Source of the DNA: Taudactylus pleione
Taxonomy: Eukaryota > Chordata > Amphibia > Anura > Myobatrachidae
NCBI GenBank assembly: GCA_031769625.1
Contig: JAUIMM010000188.1
Location: 5,000,001 to 5,064,000, forward strand
DNA: 64,000 nt
Reading direction: 5' to 3'
A program made the position numbers and the translations under genes. Shown piece by piece: positions 25,073 to 35,000 of this stretch. The notes beneath the pieces are model-generated. The model was not told where the DNA came from, did not search any database, and saw only the letters and a list, made by a program, of their open reading frames with translations. The stretch's first letter is position 1. The number at the start of each line of letters is the position of its first letter.

Positions 25073-28000
25073 AAAAAATAATATATTTTCTGTGTTTGTG
25101 AATTGTGTGCGCAGTAGCCGCACGTGCATCAACAAAGTAGTGCCAAGCGTGCGCCTGTGTCATAAGTAAAGGGCCGGCTGGCTTGACCGTTAAAGGGTGC
25201 TGTAACCCCCGAAAGTACACTCCAGTCCAAACCAAAAAAAAATTATTTTCTGTGTTTGTGAATTGTGTGCGCAGTAGCCGCACGTGCATCAACAAAGTAG
25301 TGCCAAGCGTGCGCCTGTGTCATAAGTAAAGGGCCGGCTGGCTTGACTGTTAAGGGTGCTGTAACCCCCGAAAGTACACTCCAGTCCAAACCAAAAAAAA
25401 AATTATTTTCTGTGTTTGTGAATTGTGTGCGCAGTAGCCGCACGTGCATCAACAAAGTAGTGCCAAGCGTGCGCCTGTGTCATAAGTAAAGGGCCGGCTG
25501 GCTTGACCGTTAAGGGTGCTGTAACCCCCGAAAGTACACTCCAGTCCAAACCAAAAAAAAAATTATTTTCTGTGTTTCTGAATTGTGTGCGCAGTAGCCG
25601 CACGTGCATCAACAAAGTAGTGCCAAGCGTGCACCTGTGTCATAAGTAAAGGGCCGGCTGGCTTGACCGTTAAGGGTGCTGTAACCCCCGAAAGTACACT
25701 CCAGTCCAAACCAAAAAAAAAATTATTTTCTGTGTTTGTGAATTGTGTGCGCAGTAGCCGCACGTGCATCAACAAAGTAGTGCCAAGCGTGCGCCTGTGT
25801 CATAAATAAAGGGCCGGCTGGCTGGACCGTTAAAGGGTGCTGTAACCCCCGAAAGTACACTCCAGTCCAAACCAAAAAAAAATTATTTTCTGTGTTTGTG
25901 AATTGTGTGCGCAGTAGCCGCACGTGCATCAACAAAGTAGTGCCAAGCGTGCGCCTGTGTCATAAGTAAAGGGCCGGCTGGCTTGACCGTTAAGGGTGCT
26001 GTAACCCCCGAAAGTACACTCCAGTCCAAACCAAAAAAAAAATTATTTTCTGTGTTTGTGAATTGTGTGCGCAGTAGCCGCACGTGCATCAACAAAGTAG
26101 TGCCAAGCGTGCGCCTGTGTCATAAGTAAAGGGCCGGCTGGCTTGACCATTAAAGGGTGCTGTAACCCCCAAAGTACACTCCAGTCCAAACCAAAAAAAA
26201 AATTATTTTCTGTGTTTGTGAATTGTGTGCGCAGTAGCCGCACGTGCATCAACAAAGTAGTGCCAAGCGTGCGCCTGTGTCATAAGTAAAGGGCCGGCTG
26301 GCTTGACCGTTAAAGGGTGCTGTAACCCCCGAAAGTACACTCCAGTCCAAACCAAAAAAAAATTATTTTCTGTGTTTGTGAATTGTGTGCGCAGTAGCCG
26401 CACGTGCATCAACAAAGTAGTGCCAAGCGTGCGCCTGTGTCATAAGTAAAGGGCCGGCTGGCTTGACCGTTAAAGGGTGCTGTAACCCCCGAAAGTACAC
26501 TCCAGTCCAAACCAAAAAAAAATTATTTTCTGTGTTTGTGAATTGTGTGCGCAGTAGCCGCACGTGCATCAACAAAGTAGTGCCAAGCGTGCGCCTGTGT
26601 CATAAGTAAAGGGCCGGCTGGCTTGACCGTTAAAGGGTGCTGTAACCCCCGAAAGTACACTCCAGTCCAAACCAAAAAAAAATTATTTTCTGTGTTTGTG
26701 AATTGTGTGCGCAGTAGCCGCACGTGCATCAACAAAGTAGTGCCAAGCGTGCGCCTGTGTCATAAGTAAAGGGCCGGCTGGCTTGACCGTTAAGGGTGCT
26801 GTAACCCCCGAAAGTACACTCCAGTCCAAACCAAAAAAAAAATTATTTTCTGTGTTTGTGAATTGTGTGCGCAGTAGCCGCACGTGCATCAACAAAGTAG
26901 TGCCAAGCGTGCGCCTGTGTCATAAGTAAAGGGCCGGCTGGCTTGACCATTAAAGGGTGCTGTAACCCCCAAAGTACACTCCAGTCCAAACCAAAAAAAA
27001 AATTATTTTCTGTGTTTGTGAATTGTGTGCGCAGTAGCCGCACGTGCATCAACAAAGTAGTGCCAAGCGTGCGCCTGTGTCATAAGTAAAGGGCCGGCTG
27101 GCTTGACCGTTAAAGGGTGCTGTAACCCCCAAAAGTACACTCCAGTCCAAACCAAAAAAAAATTATTTTCTGTGTTTGTGAATTGTGTGCGCAGTAGCCG
27201 CACGTGCATCAACAAAGTAGTGCCAAGCGTGCGCCTGTGTCATAAGTAAAGGGCCGGCTGGCTTGACCGTTAAAGGGTGCTGTAACCCCCGAAAGTACAC
27301 TCCAGTCCAAACCAAAAAAAAATTATTTTCTGTGTTTGTGAATTGTGTGCGCAGTAGCCGCACGTGCATCAACAAAGTAGTGCCAAGCGTGCGCCTGTGT
27401 CATAAGTAAAGGGCCGGCTGGCTTGACCGTTAAAGGGTGCTGTAACCCCCGAAAGTACACTCCAGTCCAAACCCAAAAAAAATTATTTTCTGTGTTTGTG
27501 AATTGTGTGCGCAGTAGCCGCACGTGCATCAACAAAGTAGTGCCAAGCGTGCGCCTGTGTCATAAGTAAAGGGCCGGCTGGCTTGACCGTTAAAGGGTGC
27601 TGTAACCCCCTAAGTACACTCCAGTCCAAACCAAAAAAAAAATTATTTTCTGTGTTTGTGAATTGTGTGCGCAGTAGCCGCACGTGCATCAACAAAGTAG
27701 TGCCAAGCGTGCGCCTGTGTCATAAGTAAAGGGCCGGCTGGCTTGACCGTTAAAGGGTGCTGTAACCCCCGAAAGTACACTCCAGTCCAAACCAAAAAAA
27801 AATTATTTTCTGTGTTTGTGAATTGTGTGCGCAGTAGCCGCACGTGCATCAACAAAGTAGTGCCAAGCGTGCGCCTGTGTCATAAGTAAAGGGCCGGCTG
27901 GCTTGACCGTTAAAGGGTGCTGTAACCCCCGAAAGTACACTCCAGTCCAAACCAAAAAAAAATTATTTTCTGTGTTTGTGAATTGTGTGCGCAGTAGCCG

Positions 28001-28299
28001 CACGTGCATCAACAAAGTAGTGCCAAGCGTGCGCCCGTGTCATAAGTAAAGGGCCGGCTGGCTTGACCGTTAAAGGGTGCTGTAACCCCCGAAAGTACAC
28101 TCCAGTCCAAACCAAAAAAAAATTATTTTCTGTGTTTGTGAATTGTGTGCGCAGTAGCCGCACGTGCATCAACAAAGTAGTGCCAAGCGTGCGCCTGTGT
28201 CATAAGTAAAGGGCCGGCTGGCTTGACCGTTAAAGGGTGCTGTAACCCACAAAGTACACTCCAGTCCAAACCAAAAAAAAAATTATTTTCTGTGTTTAG
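25073..28299. repeat. 160-bp tandem array in the hAT 5' region (20 units plus a partial)
   Basis: Each unit begins near AATTATTTTCTGTGTTTGTG, passes through GCAGTAGCCGCACGTGCATC and GGGCCGGCTGGCTTGACCG, and ends with CCAGTCCAAACC and an A-run. Marker positions recur at exactly 160-bp steps (25081, 25241, 25401 and so on to 28281). Units carry small indels that cancel: those with TTAAGGG, or lacking a G in CCCCGAAAG, have one more A in the A-run. The last unit is cut by an 18-base deletion and leads into the transposase start. Overlapping 70-codon minus-strand frames are repeat artefacts. Confidence 0.95.
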
Positions 28300-28331
28300 C
28301 CGCACGTATATATCAAATCGATATAACATAA

Positions 28332-31300
28332 ATGGAGGACCAAACTTTCTCCGATAAAAATAAAATAGAGAAAGATCAAGAACCACTTCCTCCTAGTGCT
28401 GAAGCTGCTGCCACTAGTCATGACATAGACGATAACATGCCATCAACGTCGTCTGCCAAGGCCGATGCCCAATGTCATAGTAGAGGGCACATACAATCCC
28501 AAATGGCAAAGTTCAGGAAAATGACCTTGAAAAAGACATTTAAATCAGCTGAAGAGAAACGTAAACTTGCCAATATGCCATTTACGACACGGAGTGGCAA
28601 GGAACGGCTAAGGTCGATCCCTAGTATGTTCATGACTAGTGGTTCAGCTTCACATGACGATGGAAGCCCTCCTCCCACTAAAAAAATCAAAAGAGTTAAG
28701 CTGGCAAAAGCACAGCGAAGAACTGTGCTTTCTAAGAAGATATCACAAATCCCCAAGGAGAGTCCAAGTGTGGTGGTGGTTGCGATGCCTGACCTTCCCA
28801 GCACTGGACGGGAAGAGGTGGCTCTTTCCACCATTTGCACGCCCCCTGCAAGTGCTGAAAGGAGCACCCACAGTCCACTTGCTGATATGCAAATTGAAGA
28901 TGTCACTGTTGAAGTACAACAGGATGAGGATACTGGTGTAGCTGGCGCTGAGGAGGAAGTTGGCGAGGAGGATTCTGATGGTGATGTGGTTTGTTTAAAT
29001 CAGGCTCCGGGGGAGACAGTTGTTGTCCGTGGGATGAAAAAGCCCATCACGGTCATGCCTGGGCAGAAGACCAAACATTCCACCTCTTTGGTCTGGCAAT
29101 ATTTCTATCCAAATCCGGACAACAACTGTCTTGCCATATGTACCATATGTAAAGGTGAAATAAGTAGGGGTAGGGACGTCAACCACCTAGGAACATCCTC
29201 CCTTATACGGCACCTGCAGCGCGTTCATAAAAAGTTACTGTCAAGTTCAGAAACTTTGGCTAAGACCGTAAGCAGTCCAGGGACACCTAAATCCCGTTGT
29301 CCTGTTGTATCCAAGCGCCTGCAAACCACACCATCAACTCCCTCCTCGTCAATTTCCTCCTTAGTCAGGATCGGAAGTAGTCCTGCAGGCCATGTCACTG
29401 GCATGACTGACTCTCCTATCCGGGATTCCTCTGGAGGATCCTGCATTGCTACGCCTACTGCTGCCGCTGCTGCTGTTGCTGCTGCTGGGAGTCGTTCATC
29501 ATCCCAGAGAGGAAGTAGGAACACCACTACTTTTACTAAACAATTGACCCTCCAACAGTCCTTAGCGAGGAGGATGAAGTACGACAGCAGTCATCCTGAA
29601 GCAAAACGTATAACTGAGGCCTTGACTGCTATGTTGGTGTTAGACGTGCGTCCGGTATCCGCCATTAGTGCAGTGGGATTTAGACAATTGATGGAGGTAG
29701 TGTGTCCCCGGTTCCAAATCCCGTCTAGATTCCACTTCACTAGGCAGGCGATACCGAGACTGTACAGAAACGTCAGAAAAAGTGTCCTCAGTGTCCTGAA
29801 AAATGCCGTTGTACACAATGTCCACTTAACCACGGACATGTGGACAAGTGGAACAGGGCAGACTAAGGACTATATGACTGTGACAGCCCACTGGGTAGAT
29901 GTATCACCTTACGCAGCAACAGCAGCAGCGTCACCAGTAGCAGCATCTCAGAAACGCCAGCTCGTTACAAGGCAGGCTACGCTGTGTATCACCGGTTTCA
30001 GTAAGAGGCACACCGCCGACAACCTCTTAGAGAAACTGAGGGAAATCATCGCCCAGTGGCTTACCCCACTTAGACTCTCCTGGGGATTTGTGATATCTGA
30101 CAACGCCACCAATATTGTGCGGGCATTACATCTGGGCAAATTCCAGCACGTCCCATGTTTTGCTCACACAATAAACTTGGTGGTGCAGAATTTTCTGAAA
30201 AGCGACAGGGGCGTGCAGGAGACGCTTTGGGTGGCCCGAAAAATTTCTGGCCACTTTCGCCATTCAGCGACTGCGTGCCGAAGACTGGAGCGCCAGCAAA
30301 CACTCTTGAACCTGCCCCGCCATCACCTGAAGCAAGAGGTTGTGACGCGGTGGAACTCAACCCTCTATATGCTTCAGAGGATGGAGGAGCAGCAAAAGGC
30401 CATACAAGCCTATACATCCACCTATGACATAGGCAAAGGAGGGGGTATGCACCTGACTCAAGCGCAGTGGAGAATGATTTCCGTGTTGTGCAAGGTTCTC
30501 CAGCCCTTCGAACTTGCCACACGTGAAGTCAGTTCAGACACAGCCAGCTTGAGTCAGGTCATTCCCCTCATCAGGCTTTTGCAGAAGCAGCTGGAGAAAG
30601 TGAAGGAGGAGCTAAGACGGAGCGATTCCGCTCGGCATGTGGGACTTGTGGATGAAGCCCTTCATTCGCTTTGCCAGGATTCCAGGGTGGTCAATCTGTT
30701 GAAATCAGACCACTACATTTTGGCCACCGTGCTTGATCCTAGGTTTAAAGCCTATGTGGTGTCTCTCTTTCCGGCCGACACAAGCCTGCAGAGGTGCAAA
30801 GACCTGCTGGTGAACACACTGTCAGCTGAAGCGGAACGTGACACGTCAACGGCTCCTTCTTCATTTTCTCCCGCAACTGGGGCTGCCAGGAAAAAACTTA
30901 GGTATCCTAAGCAACCCGCTGGCGGTGATGCAGGGCAGGCAGGACCAAGTTTGGACATCTGGTCTGGACTGAAGGACCTGGCAACAATTTCTGACATGTC
31001 TACTGTCACTGCATATGATACTGTCACCATTGACAGAATGGTGGAGGATTACATCGGTGACAGCATCCAAGTAGGCATGTCAGACAGTCCATACCTGTAC
31101 TGGCAGGAAAAAGAGGCAATTTGGAGGCCCCTGTACAAGCTGGCTCTATTTTACCTGAGTTGCCCCCCCTCCAGTGTGTACTCCGAAAGAGTGTTTAGTG
31201 CAGCCGGGAACCTTGTCAGCGAAAGGCGTAGGAGGTTGCTTCCACAGAATGTGGAGAAGATGATGTTCATCAAAATGAATTATCAGCTCTTCCAGGGAGA

Positions 31301-31445
31301 CCAGCCTCCAGAAGGTACAGAGGGACCTGTGGTGGTGGATTCAAGTGGGGACGAGTTAATACTTTGTGAGGATGAGGATGTACACACTGAAGAGGGTGAG
31401 GAATCGGTGGATGAGGAGGATGAGGATGACATCTTGCCTCCGTAG
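28332..31445 (+). CDS. hAT transposase, ZBED-like, intact (1,037 aa)
   Basis: It should catalyse excision and reinsertion of the surrounding element in the nucleus. Seen: a low-complexity basic and serine-rich N-terminus; a BED zinc finger at about 250-300 (W255, C270-x2-C273, H294-x4-H299); an alanine-rich stretch near 375-390; the RNase-H-like core with TTDMWTS (D502), ISDNATN (D590) and CFAHTINL (C609, the hAT CxxH motif); and a C-terminal dimerisation domain with SERVFSAAGNLVSERR (E952) ahead of an acidic tail. Layout and length fit full ZBED1/Ac-like hAT transposases. There is no internal stop or frameshift. The start is the first methionine of the frame, 32 bases after a candidate splice acceptor (AG at 28298-28299), with G at +4. 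A domesticated gene is less likely because TIRs and target duplication surround it. Confidence 0.93.
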   Translation: MEDQTFSDKNKIEKDQEPLPPSAEAAATSHDIDDNMPSTSSAKADAQCHSRGHIQSQMAKFRKMTLKKTFKSAEEKRKLANMPFTTRSGKERLRSIPSMFMTSGSASHDDGSPPPTKKIKRVKLAKAQRRTVLSKKISQIPKESPSVVVVAMPDLPSTGREEVALSTICTPPASAERSTHSPLADMQIEDVTVEVQQDEDTGVAGAEEEVGEEDSDGDVVCLNQAPGETVVVRGMKKPITVMPGQKTKHSTSLVWQYFYPNPDNNCLAICTICKGEISRGRDVNHLGTSSLIRHLQRVHKKLLSSSETLAKTVSSPGTPKSRCPVVSKRLQTTPSTPSSSISSLVRIGSSPAGHVTGMTDSPIRDSSGGSCIATPTAAAAAVAAAGSRSSSQRGSRNTTTFTKQLTLQQSLARRMKYDSSHPEAKRITEALTAMLVLDVRPVSAISAVGFRQLMEVVCPRFQIPSRFHFTRQAIPRLYRNVRKSVLSVLKNAVVHNVHLTTDMWTSGTGQTKDYMTVTAHWVDVSPYAATAAASPVAASQKRQLVTRQATLCITGFSKRHTADNLLEKLREIIAQWLTPLRLSWGFVISDNATNIVRALHLGKFQHVPCFAHTINLVVQNFLKSDRGVQETLWVARKISGHFRHSATACRRLERQQTLLNLPRHHLKQEVVTRWNSTLYMLQRMEEQQKAIQAYTSTYDIGKGGGMHLTQAQWRMISVLCKVLQPFELATREVSSDTASLSQVIPLIRLLQKQLEKVKEELRRSDSARHVGLVDEALHSLCQDSRVVNLLKSDHYILATVLDPRFKAYVVSLFPADTSLQRCKDLLVNTLSAEAERDTSTAPSSFSPATGAARKKLRYPKQPAGGDAGQAGPSLDIWSGLKDLATISDMSTVTAYDTVTIDRMVEDYIGDSIQVGMSDSPYLYWQEKEAIWRPLYKLALFYLSCPPSSVYSERVFSAAGNLVSERRRRLLPQNVEKMMFIKMNYQLFQGDQPPEGTEGPVVVDSSGDELILCEDEDVHTEEGEESVDEEDEDDILPP

Positions 31446-32080
31446 AGCCAGTTTGTGCAGGGACACATTAATTTCCAGCTTGTTTTGTGGGGGCCCAAAC
31501 GAACCAATCATTTCAGCCACAGTTGTGTGGCAGACCCTGGCGCTGAAATGATTGATTTGTTAAAGTGTGCATGTCCTGTTTATACAACATAAGGGTGGGT
31601 GGGAGGGCCCAAGGACAATTCCATCTTGCACTTCTTTTTTTTCTTTGCATTATGTACAGTTTGGGGCCTAGTTTTTCTAACTGCCATCCTGTCTGCCACT
31701 GCAGTGTCACTCCTAGATGGGTCACGTGTTTGTGCCGCCCACTCGTGTCGCTTAGCATAGTCATCCAGCTACCTCGGTGCAACCTTTTGGACATGAAAAC
31801 ACTATTGTGAGGTGTGAGGTGTTCAGAATAGACTGGAAATGAGTGGAAATTAAGGTTATTGAGGTTAATAATAGCATAGGAGCAGAGAAACCAACAAATT
31901 ATGTGATTTTAGCTGTTTTTATGCTTTTTTAAAAAAAAATACAGATCCAAAACACAAAACCCAGAACCCAAAACACGGAAGGGTGGTTTTGGCAAAACCA
32001 ATCCAGATCCAAAACACGAAGAAAGATCCAGATCCAAAACCAAAACACAAAACACGAAAAGTGGCCGGTGCACACCCCTA
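31446..32080 (+). other. 3' region of the hAT element with hairpin and subterminal repeats
   Basis: A hairpin at 31505-31556 pairs AATCATTTCAGC with GCTGAAATGATT. After an A-rich tract (31931-31939), repeated AGATCCAAAACAC/AACACGAA motifs (31940-32060) form the subterminal region where hAT transposases commonly bind. No canonical AATAAA was noticed downstream of the stop. Confidence 0.6.
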
Positions 32081-32088
32081 GTCTTTAC
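32081..32088. repeat. 8-bp target duplication, right copy (GTCTTTAC)
   Basis: Exact repeat of 24566-24573, immediately after the terminal CACACCCCTA of the hAT element. Confidence 0.95.
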
Positions 32089-35000
32089 ATACTCTCTTCT
32101 ACAGTCGCTGTATGAAGGACTGCTTCACAAGGTAATGAGGAGAGGAATGCAATATAGTCAGTAGTGGTTTACACATTCTCTCTTCTACAGTCACTGTATG
32201 GAGCACTGCTGCACAAGGTAATGAGGAGAGGAATGCAATATAGTCAGAAGTCGTTTATACATACACTCTTATCCAGTCACTGTATGGAGCACTGTTGCGC
32301 AAGGTAATGAGTAGAGGAATGCAATATAGTTAGTAGTGGTCTTTACATACTGTCTTCTAAGGTCACTGTATGGAGCACTGCTGCACAAGGTAATGAGGAG
32401 AGGAATGCAATAAAGTCAGAAGTCGTTTATACATACACTCTTCTACAGTCTCTGTATGGAGCACTGCTGCACAAGGTAATGAGGAGAGGAATGCAATATC
32501 GTCAGTAATGGTCCTTACATTCTCTCTTCTACAGTCGCTGTATGGAGCACTGCTGCACAAGGTAATGAGGAGAGGAATGCACTATAGTCAGTAGTGGTCT
32601 TTACATACTCTCTTCTACAGTCACTGTATGGAGCACTGCTGCACAAGGTAATGAGGAGAGGAATGCAATATAGTCAGTAGTGGTCTTTACATGCTCTCTT
32701 CTTCAGTCACTGTATGGAGCACTGCTGCACAAGGTAATGAGGAGAGGAGTGCACTATAGTCAGTAGTGGTCCTTACATACTCTCTTCTACAGTCACTGTA
32801 TGGAGCACTGCTAGACAAGGTAATGAGGAGAGGAATGCAATATAGTCAGAAGTCGTTTATACATACACTCTTCTACAGTCACTGTATGGAGCACTGCTAC
32901 ACAAGGTAATGAGGAGAGGAATGCAATAAAGTCAGAAGGGGTCTTTCCATACTCTCTTCTATAGTCACTGTAAGAAGCACTGCTACACTACGTAATCAGG
33001 CAGGGAATTCAGTACAGTCAGAAGTGATATTTACACACTCTCTTCTACGGTCACTGCATGGAGCACTGCCATACAAGACAATGAGGGGAATGCAAAACAG
33101 TCAGTAGTGGTCTTTTCATTCTCTATTCTACCGTCACTGGAAGGAGCACTGCTACAAAAGGTAATGAGAAGAGGGATACAATATAGTCAGTAGTGGTCTT
33201 TACATACTGTCTTCCACAGTCACTTATGGAGCACTTCTGCACAAGGTAATGAGAAGAGGAATGCAATATAGTCAGAAGTCGTTTATACATTCTCTCTTCT
33301 ACAGTCACTGTATGGAGCACTGTTGCGCAAGATAATGAGTAGAGGAATGCAATATAGTTAGTAGTGTTCTTTACATACTGTCTTCTAAGGTCACTGTATG
33401 GAGCACTGCTGCACAAGGTAATGAGGAGAGGAATGCAATATAGTCAGTAATGGTCCTTACATTCTCTCTTCTACAGTCGCTGTAAGGAGATCTACTGCTC
33501 TAGGTAATGAGAGGAATGCACTATAGTCAGAAGTGGTCTTTACATACTGTCTTCTGTATATACTGTATGGAGCACTGCTGTACAAGGTAATGAGGAGAGG
33601 AATGCAATATAGTCAGTAGTGGTCTTTACATACTCTCTTCTACAGTCACTGTATGGAGCACTGCTGCACAAGGTAATGAGGAGAGGAATGCAATATAGTC
33701 AGTAGTGGTCTTTACATACTCTCTTCTTCAGTCACTGTATGGAGCACTGCTGGACAAGGTAATGAGGAGAGGAGTGCACTATAGTCAGTAGTGGTCCTTA
33801 CATACTCTCTTCTACAGTCGCTGTAAGGATCTCTGCTGCACAAGGTAATGAGAAGAATGCAATATAGTCAGAATTGTTCTTTCCGTACTCTCTTATACAG
33901 TCAATGCATGGAGCACTGCTGCACAATGTAATGAGGAGAGGAATGCAATATAGTCATTAGTGGTCTATACATACTCTCTTCTACAGTCACTGTAAGGAGC
34001 ACTGCTACACAAGGTAATGAGGAGAGGAATGCAATACAGTCAGTAGTGGTCTTTACAAACACTCTGCTACAGTCACTGTATGGAGCACTGCTGCACAAGG
34101 TAATGAGGAGAGGAATGCAATATAGTCAGAGGTGGTCTTTACATACTCTCTTCTACAGTCACTGTATGGAGCACTGCTACACATGGTAATGAGGAGAGGA
34201 ATGCAATATAGTCAGTAATGGTCCTTACATTCTCTCTTCTACAGTCGCTGTATGGAGCACTGCTGCACAAGGTAATGAGGAGAGGAATGCACTATAGTCA
34301 GTAGTGGTCTTTACATACTCTCTTCTACAGTCACTGTATGGGGCACTGCTGCACAAGGTAATGAGGAGAGGAATGCAATATAGTCAGTAGTGGTCTTTAC
34401 ATACTCTCTTCTTCAGTCACTGTATGGAGCACTGCTGCACAAGGTAATGAGGAGAGGAGTGCACTATAGTCAGTAGTGGTCCTTACATACTCTCTTCTAC
34501 AGTCACTGTATGGAGCACTGCTACACAAGGTAATGAGGAGAGGAATGCAATATAGTCAGAAGTCGTTTATACATACACTCTTCTACAGTCACTGTATGGA
34601 GCACTGCTACACAAGGTAATGAGGAGAGGAATGCAATAAAGTCAGAAGGGGTCTTTCCATACTCTCTTCTATAGTCACTGTAAGAAGCACTGCTACACTA
34701 CGTAATCAGGCAGGGAATTCAGTACAGTCAGAAGTGATATTTACACACTCTCTTCTACGGTCACTGCATGGAGCACTGCCATACAAGACAATGAGGGGAA
34801 TGCAAAACAGTCAGTAGTGGTCTTTTCATTCTCTATTCTACCGTCACTGGAAGGAGCACTGCTACAAAAGGTAATGAGAAGAGGGATACAATATAGTCAG
34901 TAGTGGTCTTTACATACTGTCTTCCACAGTCACTGTATGGAGCACTTCTGCACAAGGTAATGAGAAGAGGAATGCAATATAGTCAGAAGTCGTTTATACA

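Larger units (their letters stand above)
24574..32080 (+). mobile_element. Complete 7.5-kb hAT transposon inserted in the 86-bp satellite
   Basis: The termini TAGGGGTGAGC and, inverted, TAGGGGTGTGC form short hAT-type inverted repeats flanked by a perfect 8-bp duplication. Order inside: subterminal CCGAACCC/CCGATCCGAG repeats (24590-24660), TATA/Inr promoter, short GTGTAGTGTAG and CCATAGGGGCTGG repeats (24815-24975), about 20 exact 160-bp repeats, an intact transposase frame, a 3' region with a hairpin, and subterminal AGATCCAAAACAC repeats (31940-32060). Perfect target duplication and an uninterrupted 1,037-codon frame suggest recent arrival and possible autonomy. At 7.5 kb it is larger than typical hAT elements; the 3.2-kb tandem array accounts for the excess. 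Confidence 0.93.

Noticed and set aside
24909..28386. A ladder of overlapping 70-codon minus-strand frames
   Set aside because: They are generated by the 160-bp array; each overlaps the next and there is no independent coding evidence.
28475..31030. Antisense frames of up to 150 codons within the transposase
   Set aside because: Shadow frames of the 1,037-codon coding sequence without motifs of their own.
28332..31445. Host ZBED gene domesticated from a transposon
   Set aside because: The frame lies between hAT ends with a perfect 8-bp duplication inside a satellite, so it belongs to a mobile element.
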